Positions 23,133 through 31,442 of a stretch of 42,148 nt of DNA are shown here, piece by piece. The notes beneath the pieces were generated by a model. The model saw only the letters and a list, made by a program, of their open reading frames with translations, made no database searches and was not told where the DNA came from. How positions within the stretch are numbered: position 1 is the stretch's first letter; each line of letters opens with the position of its first letter. The DNA is taken from positions 1 through 42,148 of the forward strand of contig NZ_JAMBLT010000013.1 in the NCBI RefSeq assembly GCF_023336895.1, read 5' to 3'. The translations under genes were made by a program, and so were the position numbers. The DNA comes from Parasutterella secunda (GTDB lineage: Bacteria; Pseudomonadota; Gammaproteobacteria; Burkholderiales; Burkholderiaceae_F).

Positions 23133-23522
23133 TTACTTTAAGTAACACTTGAGTTTTTCGATAAGGGAGAGATCCGCCGGTAACCAGTTCACTGTGTCTA
23201 AAGTATCGATTGTTAACCATTTGGCGTCTTCATGCTCCTTGAGAACAAGATCGCCGTGCTTAATGGAACAGATGAAGCAGTGCATCTTCAAGTGAAACTT
23301 CGGGTAGTCATACTCCACGGTATCAATGAGATCTCCTACCTCGATATCTGTTTCAAGTTCTTCTTTAATTTCGCGAACTAGCGCTTTTTGAGGTGTCTCC
23401 CCTGCTTCCATCTTGCCGCCGGGAAACTCCCAACCGCCTTCAAATTCACCGTACCCGCGTTGAGTGGCGAAAATTTGATCATCGTGTTTAATGATTGCAG
23501 CGACGACTTCAATCGTTTTCAT
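23133..23522 (-). CDS. NUDIX hydrolase, MutT-like nucleoside triphosphate pyrophosphohydrolase
   Basis: A 129-residue protein consisting of one NUDIX domain. The NUDIX box is at residues 35-57: GGKMEAGETPQKALVREIKEELE, with the conserved REIKEE metal-binding glutamates. The start VVAAIIKHDDQIFATQRGYGEFEGGWEFPGGK is that of MutT-like (d)NTP pyrophosphohydrolases that remove 8-oxo-dGTP or other abnormal nucleotides. It lies 4 bp downstream of the DUF3427 gene in one transcript, so the two may work together. Confidence 0.88.
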   Translation of the reverse strand: MKTIEVVAAIIKHDDQIFATQRGYGEFEGGWEFPGGKMEAGETPQKALVREIKEELETDIEVGDLIDTVEYDYPKFHLKMHCFICSIKHGDLVLKEHEDAKWLTIDTLDTVNWLPADLSLIEKLKCYLK

Positions 23523-23526
23523 TCAT

Positions 23527-24249
23527 TTACCCTGCAGTAATATATTCAAAAATGTCTGCACGAACTGGCGTTTCAAGTTTGTATTGAATCTCAAAAGCCG
23601 TATCGTTGGACTCCGGCATTCTAACCTCTGTCGGATTTCCATGTGCGTTTATTTCTCCGAAGAAATAAAATTCTTTAGTTTCTTTGTCGTCTTTATTTTT
23701 TCTCACAAAAAGATAAATTTTGTTGTTCCGATCGGCTTCGGTACGCTTAAACATATGGTCAGCGTCTGTCGAACTCGCTTTTCTCGGGTGCTTAGATAAT
23801 GCAATGAGTTCATCCGGAGAAATGAATCGGTCTTCATATGCAATAGCGTTCTCTTCTTTAACGTAGTTAATAAAGACAGGAAGTGTCTTAGTTTCTGCGT
23901 CGTAGAAGTATCCGCCAATATTTTGAGCATTTAAATTGCGAGTCCACCCTAAAAGACGTTGAACCTCATCATAGGTGTATTTTTGATATAAAACAAAATC
24001 TGTTTCTTTATAGCGATTTGCGTATTGTATTTGATTTTGTTTTAAACCAAACTCAATGGTCTCTGTCAATAGATTTCTAAATGCGAGATTTGATTGAATA
24101 GATTGAACTAGGTACGGATCAATCGAATAGCTACCATTAGCATTTTGATGGATAAAAGCAAGATTTTTTAATTTTTGAGAATTAAATGTGCCTGATAGTT
24201 GTTTGGTTAAATTGATTATCTTGTATTCAGAGCTAGTAAATATTCCCAT
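23527..24249 (-). CDS. Stand-alone DUF3427 domain protein
   Basis: A 240-residue protein. The stretch YKETDFVLYQKYTYDEVQRLLGWTRNLNAQNIGGYFYDAETKTLPVFINYVKEENAIAYEDRF is the DUF3427 domain, otherwise found at the C-terminus of large DEAD/DEAH-box helicases. Here no helicase precedes it: a TGA lies four codons before ATG 24249, and the upstream region is intergenic. The N-terminal 70 residues (LTKQLSGTFNSQKLKNLAFIHQNANGSYSIDP) resemble a winged or helical module. It is either a true small form or the surviving end of a lost helicase gene. The gene is AT-rich and coupled to the NUDIX gene. No ribosome binding site is obvious. Confidence 0.75.
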   Translation of the reverse strand: MGIFTSSEYKIINLTKQLSGTFNSQKLKNLAFIHQNANGSYSIDPYLVQSIQSNLAFRNLLTETIEFGLKQNQIQYANRYKETDFVLYQKYTYDEVQRLLGWTRNLNAQNIGGYFYDAETKTLPVFINYVKEENAIAYEDRFISPDELIALSKHPRKASSTDADHMFKRTEADRNNKIYLFVRKNKDDKETKEFYFFGEINAHGNPTEVRMPESNDTAFEIQYKLETPVRADIFEYITAG

Positions 24250-24368
24250 TGTTTTTCGTCATTCATTGACATGAACTAACGGCACAAAGCGACATTAACA
24301 AAGTGTTTAATGGCTGATTGGATATACTCAAAGCTCGTTTTAACGCATCTTTCAGAAAGGATACAGCA

Positions 24369-25427
24369 ATGCGCAAAACACTCGTTGCACTATCTCTTGG
24401 ACTTGCGCTTAGCGGCACGGCTTTGGCTGCCGATGATTTCCGCTTAGTCATTCACGGCGGCGCCGGCAATATCGTCGAAGGCCGTTTTTCACCTGAAGAA
24501 GAAAAGGCCTATCACGAAGGTCTGCAGGCGGCTTTGAAAGCAGGCTATGAAGTGCTCAATCGCGGTGGCACTTCCGTCGAAGCGGTAAAGGCTGCTATCA
24601 ACCAAATGGAACTCAATCCCATTTTCAACGCCGGTCGCGGTGCCGTTTTCACCAATGAAGGGAAAAACGAGTTGGATGCCTCCATCATGGACGGCAAGAC
24701 GTTGACAGCAGGCGCTGTTGCCGGCGTGACCAACGTCAAGCATCCGGTGAATTGCGCTGACTTGGTTCGCACCAAATCGCCCCATGTCATGATGGCTTCA
24801 AAAGGCGCAGAAAAATTCTGTGCGGCCAATGGTGCCGAAATCGTCGATCCCAAGTGGTTCTTCACCCAACATCGCTATGATCAGTTGAAAAAAGCTCAAG
24901 AAAAAGAACAAATCCTGTTGGATCACGACGGCGCCAAGAAAACTTCCAATGCCGAGCTCTACATCGATCCTTTGATGTACGACTACAAATTCGGAACGGT
25001 CGGCGCAGTTGCGCTGGATAAACACGGCAACCTCGCTGCTGCCACCTCCACAGGCGGCATGACCAACAAGCGTTTCGGTCGTATCGGCGATAGCCCCATC
25101 ATCGGTGCCGGCACCTATGCCAACAACGACACGGTGGCTGTTTCCGCAACCGGTTCTGGTGAAATGTTTATCCGTACTTCTGCCGCTTACAACGTTTCCG
25201 TACACTACAAGTACGAGGGTCCTGATGTGCAAAAAGCCGGCGAAGCGGCCATTAAGGATGTCGGCGCCATCGGCGGCACCGGTGGCTTGATTATCTTGGA
25301 TCGCAAGGGTCAGTACGCCTTCCCGATGAATTCCGCCGGTATGCACCGCGGCACCATCGGTCCGGATGGGAAAGCCATGACCGCGATGTACGGCACGGAA
25401 AAATTGCGTGAGTACAAAGCAAAATAA
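24369..25427 (+). CDS. Exported isoaspartyl peptidase/L-asparaginase (Ntn-hydrolase)
   Basis: From ATG 24369 (after AAAGGA) the product has 352 residues with a Sec signal (MRKTLVALSLGLALSGTALA), so it acts in the periplasm. The body is a plant-type asparaginase/IaaA precursor: LVIHGGAGNI at the start, NPIFNAGRGAVFTNEGKNELDASIMDG, and the self-cleavage site before Thr210 in FGTVGAVALDKHGNLAAATSTGG. Cleavage makes alpha and beta subunits and frees the Thr nucleophile. It releases aspartate from isoaspartyl dipeptides or asparagine. An upstream in-frame start at 24318 would put charged residues before the signal. A strong terminator follows at 25447. Confidence 0.9.
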   Translation: MRKTLVALSLGLALSGTALAADDFRLVIHGGAGNIVEGRFSPEEEKAYHEGLQAALKAGYEVLNRGGTSVEAVKAAINQMELNPIFNAGRGAVFTNEGKNELDASIMDGKTLTAGAVAGVTNVKHPVNCADLVRTKSPHVMMASKGAEKFCAANGAEIVDPKWFFTQHRYDQLKKAQEKEQILLDHDGAKKTSNAELYIDPLMYDYKFGTVGAVALDKHGNLAAATSTGGMTNKRFGRIGDSPIIGAGTYANNDTVAVSATGSGEMFIRTSAAYNVSVHYKYEGPDVQKAGEAAIKDVGAIGGTGGLIILDRKGQYAFPMNSAGMHRGTIGPDGKAMTAMYGTEKLREYKAK

Positions 25428-25446
25428 GGCGCTCTAGACTCCTTTG

Positions 25447-25473
25447 AACCGCTCGAAACCCGAGCGGTTTTTT
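25447..25473 (+). terminator. Terminator of the isoaspartyl peptidase gene
   Basis: Stem AACCGCTCG (25447-25455) with CGAGCGGTT (25461-25469), 5-nt loop, then T run to 25473. The IS remnant begins directly after it. Confidence 0.85.
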
Positions 25474-25474
25474 C

Positions 25475-25800
25475 TTGATGTTAAAACACTCAAACGGGAT
25501 TATCTACCGTTTATAGAGCTTGAAAGTGCTGAAACGGCATTAAGTAGCTTGCCAGATGTTGTGAAGCTTTATAACGAAGAGCATCCGCATTCTGCTTTAG
25601 GCTACCTATCACCGGTGGAATTTAGAGAAAAGAAAGGCTTAATAGAGCCCCAAACTAAACTAGATGACCCAATTTGTTTAATTACAGGCTTCATGCTTAG
25701 CAACTCGGAAGAACGCTTGGAAAATGTTTGCTAAACTGGAGGGCCATTCCTAAGTCACAGAGGCTGTCCTGCCTCCCGGGTTCCAATCCAGTTGTAGGAC
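25475..25800 (+). mobile_element. IS3-family insertion sequence remnant (3' end)
   Basis: The open frame to TAA 25734 reads LKRDYLPFIELESAETALSSLPDVVKLYNEEHPHSALGYLSPVEFREKKGL, the end of an IS3-family OrfB transposase (integrase core, YNxxRPHSALGYLSP motif with H for R). The catalytic DDE core upstream is absent; only about 85 residues remain. The stretch after the stop, about 25735-25800, may be the former right end of the IS, but no partner repeat is left. The fragment sits between the asparaginase terminator and the nrdD control region. Confidence 0.75.
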
Positions 25801-26116
25801 CAATGTCAATAGAAAGAAAGGCAGTCAGTACAGTAACTCTAAATCGCATTTACAGCCTCATTTGAGACGCTTTTGAATGAAACAGAAGACACAAACCGCA
25901 CGTACTGCCAATGGGTTCATCTATAAATTTAACGGTATCTACTGTATGCAGTGTATATCGGACAATCTCTTTTAGAGAATAAAAATTTAATTACACTGAC
26001 TATTGAAGCTATAGAAAAGAACTAAAAAGACGGATAGTTACACTTTTAAAAAACACTAATGCTAATTGCCTAACTTATTGATCACATTCAGTTTTCAAAA
26101 ATAATACTTTTTTAGC
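25801..26116. other. Gene-free stretch upstream of nrdD
   Basis: AT-rich, no credible open frame, no promoter or RNA that I recognise. Part may be IS-derived. Control sites of nrdD begin at 26117. Confidence 0.4.
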
Positions 26117-26163
26117 AACCAATATCTTGTGTCAATATGAATTTTACATCCAAAAGATAGTAG
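26117..26163 (+). promoter_or_regulatory. Tandem NrdR-like boxes upstream of nrdDG
   Basis: AACCAATATCTTGTGT (26117-26132) matches the NrdR consensus acaCwAtATaTwGtgt at 13 of 16 positions. A weaker copy, ATCCAAAAGATAGTAG (26148-26163), matches at 10 of 16 and starts exactly 31 bp later, the three-helical-turn spacing usual for NrdR pairs. NrdR represses ribonucleotide reductase genes when dATP is high. Confidence 0.55.
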
Positions 26164-26184
26164 TTTTTACTATTTGAAATTCAA

Positions 26185-26198
26185 TTGATAGTGATTAA
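26185..26198 (+). promoter_or_regulatory. FNR-like box upstream of nrdDG
   Basis: TTGATAGTGATTAA matches TTGATNNNNATCAA at nine of ten defined positions. TATTAA at 26217-26222 could be the -10, which puts the box near -38 to -41, the activating position for FNR. This fits oxygen-repressed expression of the anaerobic reductase. Confidence 0.55.
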
Positions 26199-26263
26199 AA
26201 TGACTCCCTCGTTCCCTATTAAAAAATAAGAGTTGACGTCATTTGACCGTCAGAGGATGTGCC

Positions 26264-28426
26264 ATGAAAGTTGTAAAAAAAGATCAGTCACTTGAAGACT
26301 TCAACCCGCAAAAGATCTCTATCGCGGTCAATAAGGCCGCCATGCGTTGCGATAAAACCGTTGACGAGCCTTCTTGTCACAAAATCGTTGAAGCCATCCT
26401 CCGTCGTATCAAAGACCGCGACCAGGTGACCGTCGCTGAACTTCATGAGCTTGTCATTGCCGTGTTGTCGGTGACCGGTTTTGAAGACGTCGCCAAGTCA
26501 TACGCCGAGTACCGCTATTACAAAACCAATTACGCCAAGACTTTTGAAAAGTTGCGTCAAGACGCCGACGATGTCCTTCGTTTGGGCGATCGCGAAAATG
26601 CTAACTTTGACAGCTCCTTGGTGTCCACCAAGGGTTCTTTGATCAAGGGTTATTTGACAAAGAGCCTTTATAAACAGTTCTATCTGTCTGCCAAAGAAAA
26701 AGAATTGATCGAACGCGGTGACATTTACATCCATGACCTGCGCGACATGATCTTGGGCTGTGTGAACTGCTGTTTGTTTGATATTAAGACGGTCCTTCAG
26801 GGCGGCTTTGAAATGTCTAACGTTCAATACACGGAACCGAAGACGGTGCTTTCTGCCCTGCAGGTGATCGGCGACATCACGCTCGTGGCCACGGCACAGC
26901 AATTCGGTGGTTTTACTTTAGCTGAATTGGATAAGGTTCTCCTGCCCTACGCTCACAAGACCTGGAACAAAGCTTTCAGTGAAGCAAAAAATGAATTGGC
27001 TTTGAATGAAGACGTTGCCCGTCACTACGCCGATAAGATTTTGCTTCGCGAGTTGGAGCAAGGCTTCCAGTCTCTCGAATTGAAGTTAAACACGGTGCCC
27101 TGCAGCCGCGGCGACTTTGCATTCACCACGATTTCTTTCGGTCAATGGGATGTCTCTTTGCCCGAGGATGACAAGCGCCTCTTGTGTCTCATCAATTCCG
27201 TTATGCTGCGTGTGCGCAGAAACGGCCACGGTCCCGACCACAAGCCCGTGGTCTTTCCGAAGTTGGTTTATCTCTACGATAAGAAGCAAGTGCACGGTGA
27301 TTTGCACAGCGCGCAGCTTTTCGACGAAGCCGTTAAGACTTCCTCGACCTGCATGTATCCGGACTACCTTAGCATTTCAAGTGAGTACGGCACGGTCTCC
27401 CGTCTTTTCAAAGAAGAAGGCGTCATCACGAGCCCCATGGGTTGCCGCGCTTACCTCTCTCCGTGGAAGGATCCGGAAACCGGCAAATATGTCACAATCG
27501 GCCGCTGCAATATCGGTGCTGTGAGCTTGAACATCCCCTTGATGATCAAGGTGGCCATGACCGAGCATCCCTTGGATTGGCGAGAAAAGTTCTGGGATTT
27601 GCTCGACGATCGCCTGCAGGTGATTCGTGACTTCTTAAAGAAGCGCTACGATGTGATTCGCAACCAACGTTGCTCTTCCAACCCCTTGGCCTTTACGCAA
27701 GGCGGCTTCTACAAGGGTACGAAGGATCCCGATGACCGTGTCGGTGACTTGGTCGATTACATGACGGCCAGTTTCGGTATCACTGCATTGGATGATGCAA
27801 CTTATCTTTGGACCGGCAAACGTATGATTGAAGATAATTCTGCATTTGCTGTTCAAGTGTTGCGTTACTTGCAACAAAAGTTAAATGAATTCAAGGCTGA
27901 AGATCATTATCTTTATGCCATTTACGGTACGCCCGCGGAGAGCCTTTGCGCCACCCAGGCTCGTCAGTATGACGACTACTGCAAGGAAATGGGCTTGGTC
28001 AATGAATTTGCAACGGCTGAACACTACAGTACCGAATACTTCACGAATTCGTTCCACTTGAATGTTACGGAAGATATTTCTCCGTTTGAAAAGCAAGACC
28101 ATGAATTCAAGTGCTTCCACTTGTGTGAAGGCGGCCATATTCAATATGTCCGCTTAACGAACCCTGAAAACTTCGAAGCTGACAAGGCGATCATTGAACG
28201 CGGCATGGACATGGGCTTCTATCAAGGTGTTAATTTTGACGCAGCTTACTGCAATAATTGCGGCAAGCACTCGACGAACGTCATGTTCAAGTGTCCGCAC
28301 TGCGGCAGCGACAACTTGTCAGTCATCAGTCGTGTCTGTGGTTACTTGGGTTACAGCAATGTGAACGGTCAATCGCGTATGAACGATGGCAAAATGGCTG
28401 AAATCAAGCGCCGTGTGTCGATGTAG
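26264..28426 (+). CDS. nrdD: Anaerobic ribonucleoside-triphosphate reductase
   Basis: A 720-residue class III reductase from ATG 26264 (after AGAGGA). The N-terminal ATP-cone (MKVVKKDQSLEDFNPQKISIAVNKAA) senses ATP/dATP. The catalytic barrel follows. The C-terminus has the zinc site CNNC...CPHC and the glycyl-radical loop RVCGYLG with Gly693, the residue activated by NrdG. It makes dNTPs from NTPs without oxygen, using formate as reductant in the best-studied members. It is the first gene of nrdDG. Codon use is strongly biased and richer in GC than the AT-rich foreign genes of the window, fitting high expression. An in-frame TTG at 26243 is not supported. Confidence 0.96.
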   Translation: MKVVKKDQSLEDFNPQKISIAVNKAAMRCDKTVDEPSCHKIVEAILRRIKDRDQVTVAELHELVIAVLSVTGFEDVAKSYAEYRYYKTNYAKTFEKLRQDADDVLRLGDRENANFDSSLVSTKGSLIKGYLTKSLYKQFYLSAKEKELIERGDIYIHDLRDMILGCVNCCLFDIKTVLQGGFEMSNVQYTEPKTVLSALQVIGDITLVATAQQFGGFTLAELDKVLLPYAHKTWNKAFSEAKNELALNEDVARHYADKILLRELEQGFQSLELKLNTVPCSRGDFAFTTISFGQWDVSLPEDDKRLLCLINSVMLRVRRNGHGPDHKPVVFPKLVYLYDKKQVHGDLHSAQLFDEAVKTSSTCMYPDYLSISSEYGTVSRLFKEEGVITSPMGCRAYLSPWKDPETGKYVTIGRCNIGAVSLNIPLMIKVAMTEHPLDWREKFWDLLDDRLQVIRDFLKKRYDVIRNQRCSSNPLAFTQGGFYKGTKDPDDRVGDLVDYMTASFGITALDDATYLWTGKRMIEDNSAFAVQVLRYLQQKLNEFKAEDHYLYAIYGTPAESLCATQARQYDDYCKEMGLVNEFATAEHYSTEYFTNSFHLNVTEDISPFEKQDHEFKCFHLCEGGHIQYVRLTNPENFEADKAIIERGMDMGFYQGVNFDAAYCNNCGKHSTNVMFKCPHCGSDNLSVISRVCGYLGYSNVNGQSRMNDGKMAEIKRRVSM

Positions 28427-28438
28427 TGAGGCTTGTCA

Positions 28439-28903
28439 ATGAAGTACGCTCAATTACGTGAATTTGATACAACGAACGGCCCTGGTGTTCGAGTTTCGCT
28501 TTTTGTCTCGGGCTGCACCCTGCACTGCAAGGGCTGTTTTAATCCTGAGTCTTGGGACTTTGACGCCGGAGACGATTTCAACGAGAAAACCATTGAGCGC
28601 ATCATTGAGTTACTTAAGCGCCCTTACATGTCAGGTTTGAGCGTTTTAGGCGGAGACCCGTTTGAAGAGCAAAATATCGGTCCTGTCACACAATTGTGCA
28701 AACGAGTTCGCCAAGCCTGCCCGGATAAGACTATTTGGGTTTGGACAGGACGCAAATATGAGCACTTTAAAGACCGTGAAATCATGGACTACATTGACAC
28801 ATTGGTTGATGGTCCTTACGTTGAAAAACTTAAAGTGAAAGAACAAGGACAATATTTCGGGAGCACAAACCAAAGAGTGATTCCGATTCATCTGGCTCAA
28901 TAA
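28439..28903 (+). CDS. nrdG: Anaerobic ribonucleotide reductase activating protein (radical SAM)
   Basis: A 154-residue radical SAM activase. The cluster-binding cysteines are Cys26, Cys30 and Cys33 in CTLHCKGC, and GGDPFEEQN is the SAM-binding GGE-like motif. It binds a 4Fe-4S cluster, splits S-adenosylmethionine and puts the radical on Gly693 of NrdD. ATG 28439 lies 12 bp past the nrdD stop with GAGG upstream; TTG 28433 is less likely. A perfect terminator follows. Confidence 0.95.
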   Translation: MKYAQLREFDTTNGPGVRVSLFVSGCTLHCKGCFNPESWDFDAGDDFNEKTIERIIELLKRPYMSGLSVLGGDPFEEQNIGPVTQLCKRVRQACPDKTIWVWTGRKYEHFKDREIMDYIDTLVDGPYVEKLKVKEQGQYFGSTNQRVIPIHLAQ

Positions 28904-28909
28904 AATCAC

Positions 28910-28927
28910 GGCCCGCTGTTGCGGGCC
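28910..28927. terminator. Terminator between nrdG and the convergent hlyIII gene
   Basis: Perfect GC-rich stem GGCCCGC (28910-28916) with GCGGGCC (28921-28927), loop TGTT. The following plus-strand sequence is only moderately T-rich; on the minus strand a GATTTTATT run follows, so it probably serves both genes. Confidence 0.75.
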
Positions 28928-28940
28928 TAATTATTTCTTA

Positions 28941-29615
28941 TTAGTGAAATACAGGAATAACGTACAGTAATACTGCAAGAAACTGTAGAGCAGTGCCGGC
29001 AAAAACAAAAACGTGCCATATTGCGTGACTATAGGGAATCGATTTCCAGATGTAAAAGATCACGCCAAGACTATATGATAAGCCACCAGCGGTCAACAAC
29101 CACAATCCCCCGTTTGCAAGATTTTCTATCAATGGCTCAATGACCAGAATAACTAACCAGCCCATCGCCAGGTACAAAAGCGAATTAAGCCATTTACTCT
29201 TTTTGATTAAAACACCTTGTAATGCGATACCGGCGAGCGCAATCGCCCAAACCGCAATACAAAGAGCAATACCTGTTACTCCTTCAAGCGTTACTAAACA
29301 AAACGGTGTGTAGCTGCCGGCAATCAGGACATAAATCATTGAATGGTCAAGCCGTTGCAGGATTCGTTTGGCTTTAGGATTGGGAATGGCGTGATAAAGC
29401 GTCGAGGCAACGTATAGAAAGATCATGCTTGCGCCAAATACGCTGACTGCGGTAATGACCGTTGGTGAGCCCGAGTAGGCAACAGCAAAGCCGACTAAAA
29501 TTGCTAAACCGGCGATGCTCATTAAAGCCGCAATACCATGCGTAACAGCATTGGCAATCTCTTCGCCTGTTGTATAACGCCTGGTATGATCGGTCGCATG
29601 TACGGAAATAACCAT
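28941..29615 (-). CDS. Hemolysin III family (PAQR) membrane protein
   Basis: A 224-residue protein with seven membrane segments. The HlyIII/PAQR signature is complete: EEIANAVTHGIAALMSIAG at the start, ASTLYHAIPNPKAKRILQRLDHSMIYVLIAGSYTPFCL in the middle and SIPYSHAIWHVFVFAGTALQFLAVLLY at the end, which supply the conserved Ser, Asp and three His of the putative metal site. These proteins are thought to be membrane hydrolases acting on lipids; the hemolysin name is historical. GGGGAGG precedes ATG 29615. Confidence 0.9.
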   Translation of the reverse strand: MVISVHATDHTRRYTTGEEIANAVTHGIAALMSIAGLAILVGFAVAYSGSPTVITAVSVFGASMIFLYVASTLYHAIPNPKAKRILQRLDHSMIYVLIAGSYTPFCLVTLEGVTGIALCIAVWAIALAGIALQGVLIKKSKWLNSLLYLAMGWLVILVIEPLIENLANGGLWLLTAGGLSYSLGVIFYIWKSIPYSHAIWHVFVFAGTALQFLAVLLYVIPVFH

Positions 29616-29713
29616 GACATACCTCCCCTCTTTTTTACCGATTTTAGGTCAGACCTTTTAAATTAAAACATGTCTAAAATCACGACTTTGTATCAACTCA
29701 TTTCAATTCGACC

Positions 29714-30280
29714 ATGAAAAAGCTTTTAATTTCGATTTCTTGTTGTTTGATGGCAGGTTCTGCTATGGCCGCCGTTCAAGTGGGCTCCAGCCAATTTGCG
29801 GAAAAATTAACAAAAGAAGGTGCGGAACTCGTTTTAAACGGCGCCGGTCTGCGCGAGATCTTTTTTGTTGATGTTTATTCTGCTGGCCTTTATTTGAGTC
29901 AAAAGTCCAATGATGCGAATACAGTGATTACCATGAAGGGACCGAAGAGTGTCCGCTTGGTGTTGGAACGCGATGTGGATGCGGCCGACTTTGTTGATGC
30001 GCTCAAAGATGGGATCGCGGATAATACGACCGAAATAGAAAGAGAAGAACTCAAAACGGAATTGCAATCTTTAATTGCTGTGATGAATTTAATCGGCGAT
30101 GTTAAAAAAGGCGATCAAGTGGATTTTGATTTCTCTGATAAGCATGCAACGAGCGTCAGTGTCAACGGAAAGTTGATTGGTGAAAAAATCGGCGGTCTTA
30201 AACTTTATCAAGCTGTTTTAAAAATCTGGCTTGGCGCCAAGCCCATTGATACCAAGTTAAAAGCCGATCTTTTGAAGTAA
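29714..30280 (+). CDS. Exported chalcone-isomerase-like protein
   Basis: A 188-residue protein with a Sec signal (MKKLLISISCCLMAGSAMA) followed by the CHI-like fold: VGSSQFAEKLTKEGAELVLNGAGLREIFFVDVYSAGLYLSQ, KSVRLVLERDVDAADFVDAL and KIGGLKLYQAVLKIWLGAKPIDTKLKADLL. Bacterial members of this family lack known flavonoid substrates and probably bind lipids or fatty acids in the periplasm. It is a single gene with a strong terminator. Confidence 0.85.
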   Translation: MKKLLISISCCLMAGSAMAAVQVGSSQFAEKLTKEGAELVLNGAGLREIFFVDVYSAGLYLSQKSNDANTVITMKGPKSVRLVLERDVDAADFVDALKDGIADNTTEIEREELKTELQSLIAVMNLIGDVKKGDQVDFDFSDKHATSVSVNGKLIGEKIGGLKLYQAVLKIWLGAKPIDTKLKADLLK

Positions 30281-30293
30281 TAATTTAATTTAA

Positions 30294-30328
30294 AAAAGCT
30301 CCGAAATTTTGTCAACTTCGGAGCTTTT
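30294..30328. terminator. Terminator of the chalcone-isomerase-like gene
   Basis: Perfect 12-bp stem AAAAGCTCCGAA (30294-30305) with TTCGGAGCTTTT (30317-30328), 11-nt loop. A and T runs at both ends suggest it also serves ansB, converging from the right. Confidence 0.85.
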
Positions 30329-30383
30329 GACGGAATAGTCAGAGACTATTCAAGCCGTTCATTAATACTTCACTAGTAAGTCT

Positions 30384-31442
30384 CTAGTATTTTGTGAACA
30401 TTTCTTGAATCTTCTTCGGATCATCCGTCTTCGTCAAAGCCAATTGCAAGAGCAAACGAGCCTTTTGCGGATTCAAGGAGTAGCCGTTTAAGAAACCAGC
30501 CTTGGTGTACTTGTCATCGGGACCCGTGGGGGTGACGATGCCACTGCCAGTACGGCTGGAGCGCACAACCACAACACCCTTCTTCACAGCGTTAGCCAAG
30601 CCCACTTCCGTGTCCTTATGGATGGAGCCGTTACCGGAACCGGCGGAGATGATGCCCTTGGCACCGGCCTTAACAGCGGCGTCCACTAAGACGGAGTCAT
30701 CATTGGCGTGAGAGTAAACAATGTCAACACGCGGAAGCTTATCGAGCTTGCTTACATCGAATTCTGTTTCGTGCGTGTGCTTCATCGTTGTGTCACGCAA
30801 GAAATAGTTTTGACCGCCGGCAACGTAACCTAAAAGACCCAAGGTCGGAGCCTGGAAGGTATCCACGTTAGTTGTATTGGTCTTCGTGCCTTCACGTGCA
30901 GCATTAATTTGGTCGTTTAAGGCAATCAAAACACCGCGGTCTTGTGCATTCGGGTCAGCAGCGAGCTTCACGGCATTTAAAAGATTCATCGGGCCGTCAG
31001 CGGAGATGGCCGTAGCGGGACGCATGGAGCCCACGAGCACCACAGGTTTCTTGCTCTTAACCGTGAGGTTCAAGAAGTAGGCGGTTTCTTCAAGCGTATC
31101 GGTGCCGTGCGTAATCACAATACCGGCAATCTTCGGATCAGCCAACAATTCGTTGCAACGCTTGGCGAGCTTCAAGAGCACGTCATCGGTCATGTTATTG
31201 GAGCTGATCTTGACGATTTGTTCGCCGGAGACATTGGCAAAGTCTTTGATGGCGGGAACGGCATCAATCAAGGTTTGAATGGCAAGGTCACCGGCCTTGT
31301 ATCCAGTCACCTGGGTGCTGGAACCAGCGGTACCGGCAATCGTGCCGCCTGTAGCCAAAATGGCAACGTTAGGTAATTGAGCGGCAAGGGCGCTGCCTGC
31401 GAGAGATAAGGCCAGGGCGGCCGCAAGCAAGGTCTTTTTCAT
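30384..31442 (-). CDS. ansB: Periplasmic L-asparaginase, type II
   Basis: From ATG 31442 (after GAGGAG) the protein has 352 residues with a Sec signal (MKKTLLAAALALSLAGSALA). The mature part begins QLPNVAILATGGTIAG, which places the nucleophile Thr at residue 34, and holds the second active-site motif ITHGTDTLEETAYFL. The C-terminal GSGNGSIHKDTE is also conserved. It converts asparagine to aspartate and ammonia in the periplasm with high affinity. In other bacteria such enzymes feed fumarate respiration in anaerobic conditions; a clear FNR site is not seen here. The frame runs up to 31526 but the signal peptide fixes the start. Confidence 0.94.
   Translation of the reverse strand: MKKTLLAAALALSLAGSALAAQLPNVAILATGGTIAGTAGSSTQVTGYKAGDLAIQTLIDAVPAIKDFANVSGEQIVKISSNNMTDDVLLKLAKRCNELLADPKIAGIVITHGTDTLEETAYFLNLTVKSKKPVVLVGSMRPATAISADGPMNLLNAVKLAADPNAQDRGVLIALNDQINAAREGTKTNTTNVDTFQAPTLGLLGYVAGGQNYFLRDTTMKHTHETEFDVSKLDKLPRVDIVYSHANDDSVLVDAAVKAGAKGIISAGSGNGSIHKDTEVGLANAVKKGVVVVRSSRTGSGIVTPTGPDDKYTKAGFLNGYSLNPQKARLLLQLALTKTDDPKKIQEMFTKY

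Noticed and set aside
24798-25346. Minus-strand frame of 182 codons opposite the isoaspartyl peptidase gene
   Set aside because: It is an antisense shadow of a strongly supported gene, caused by its biased codon use.
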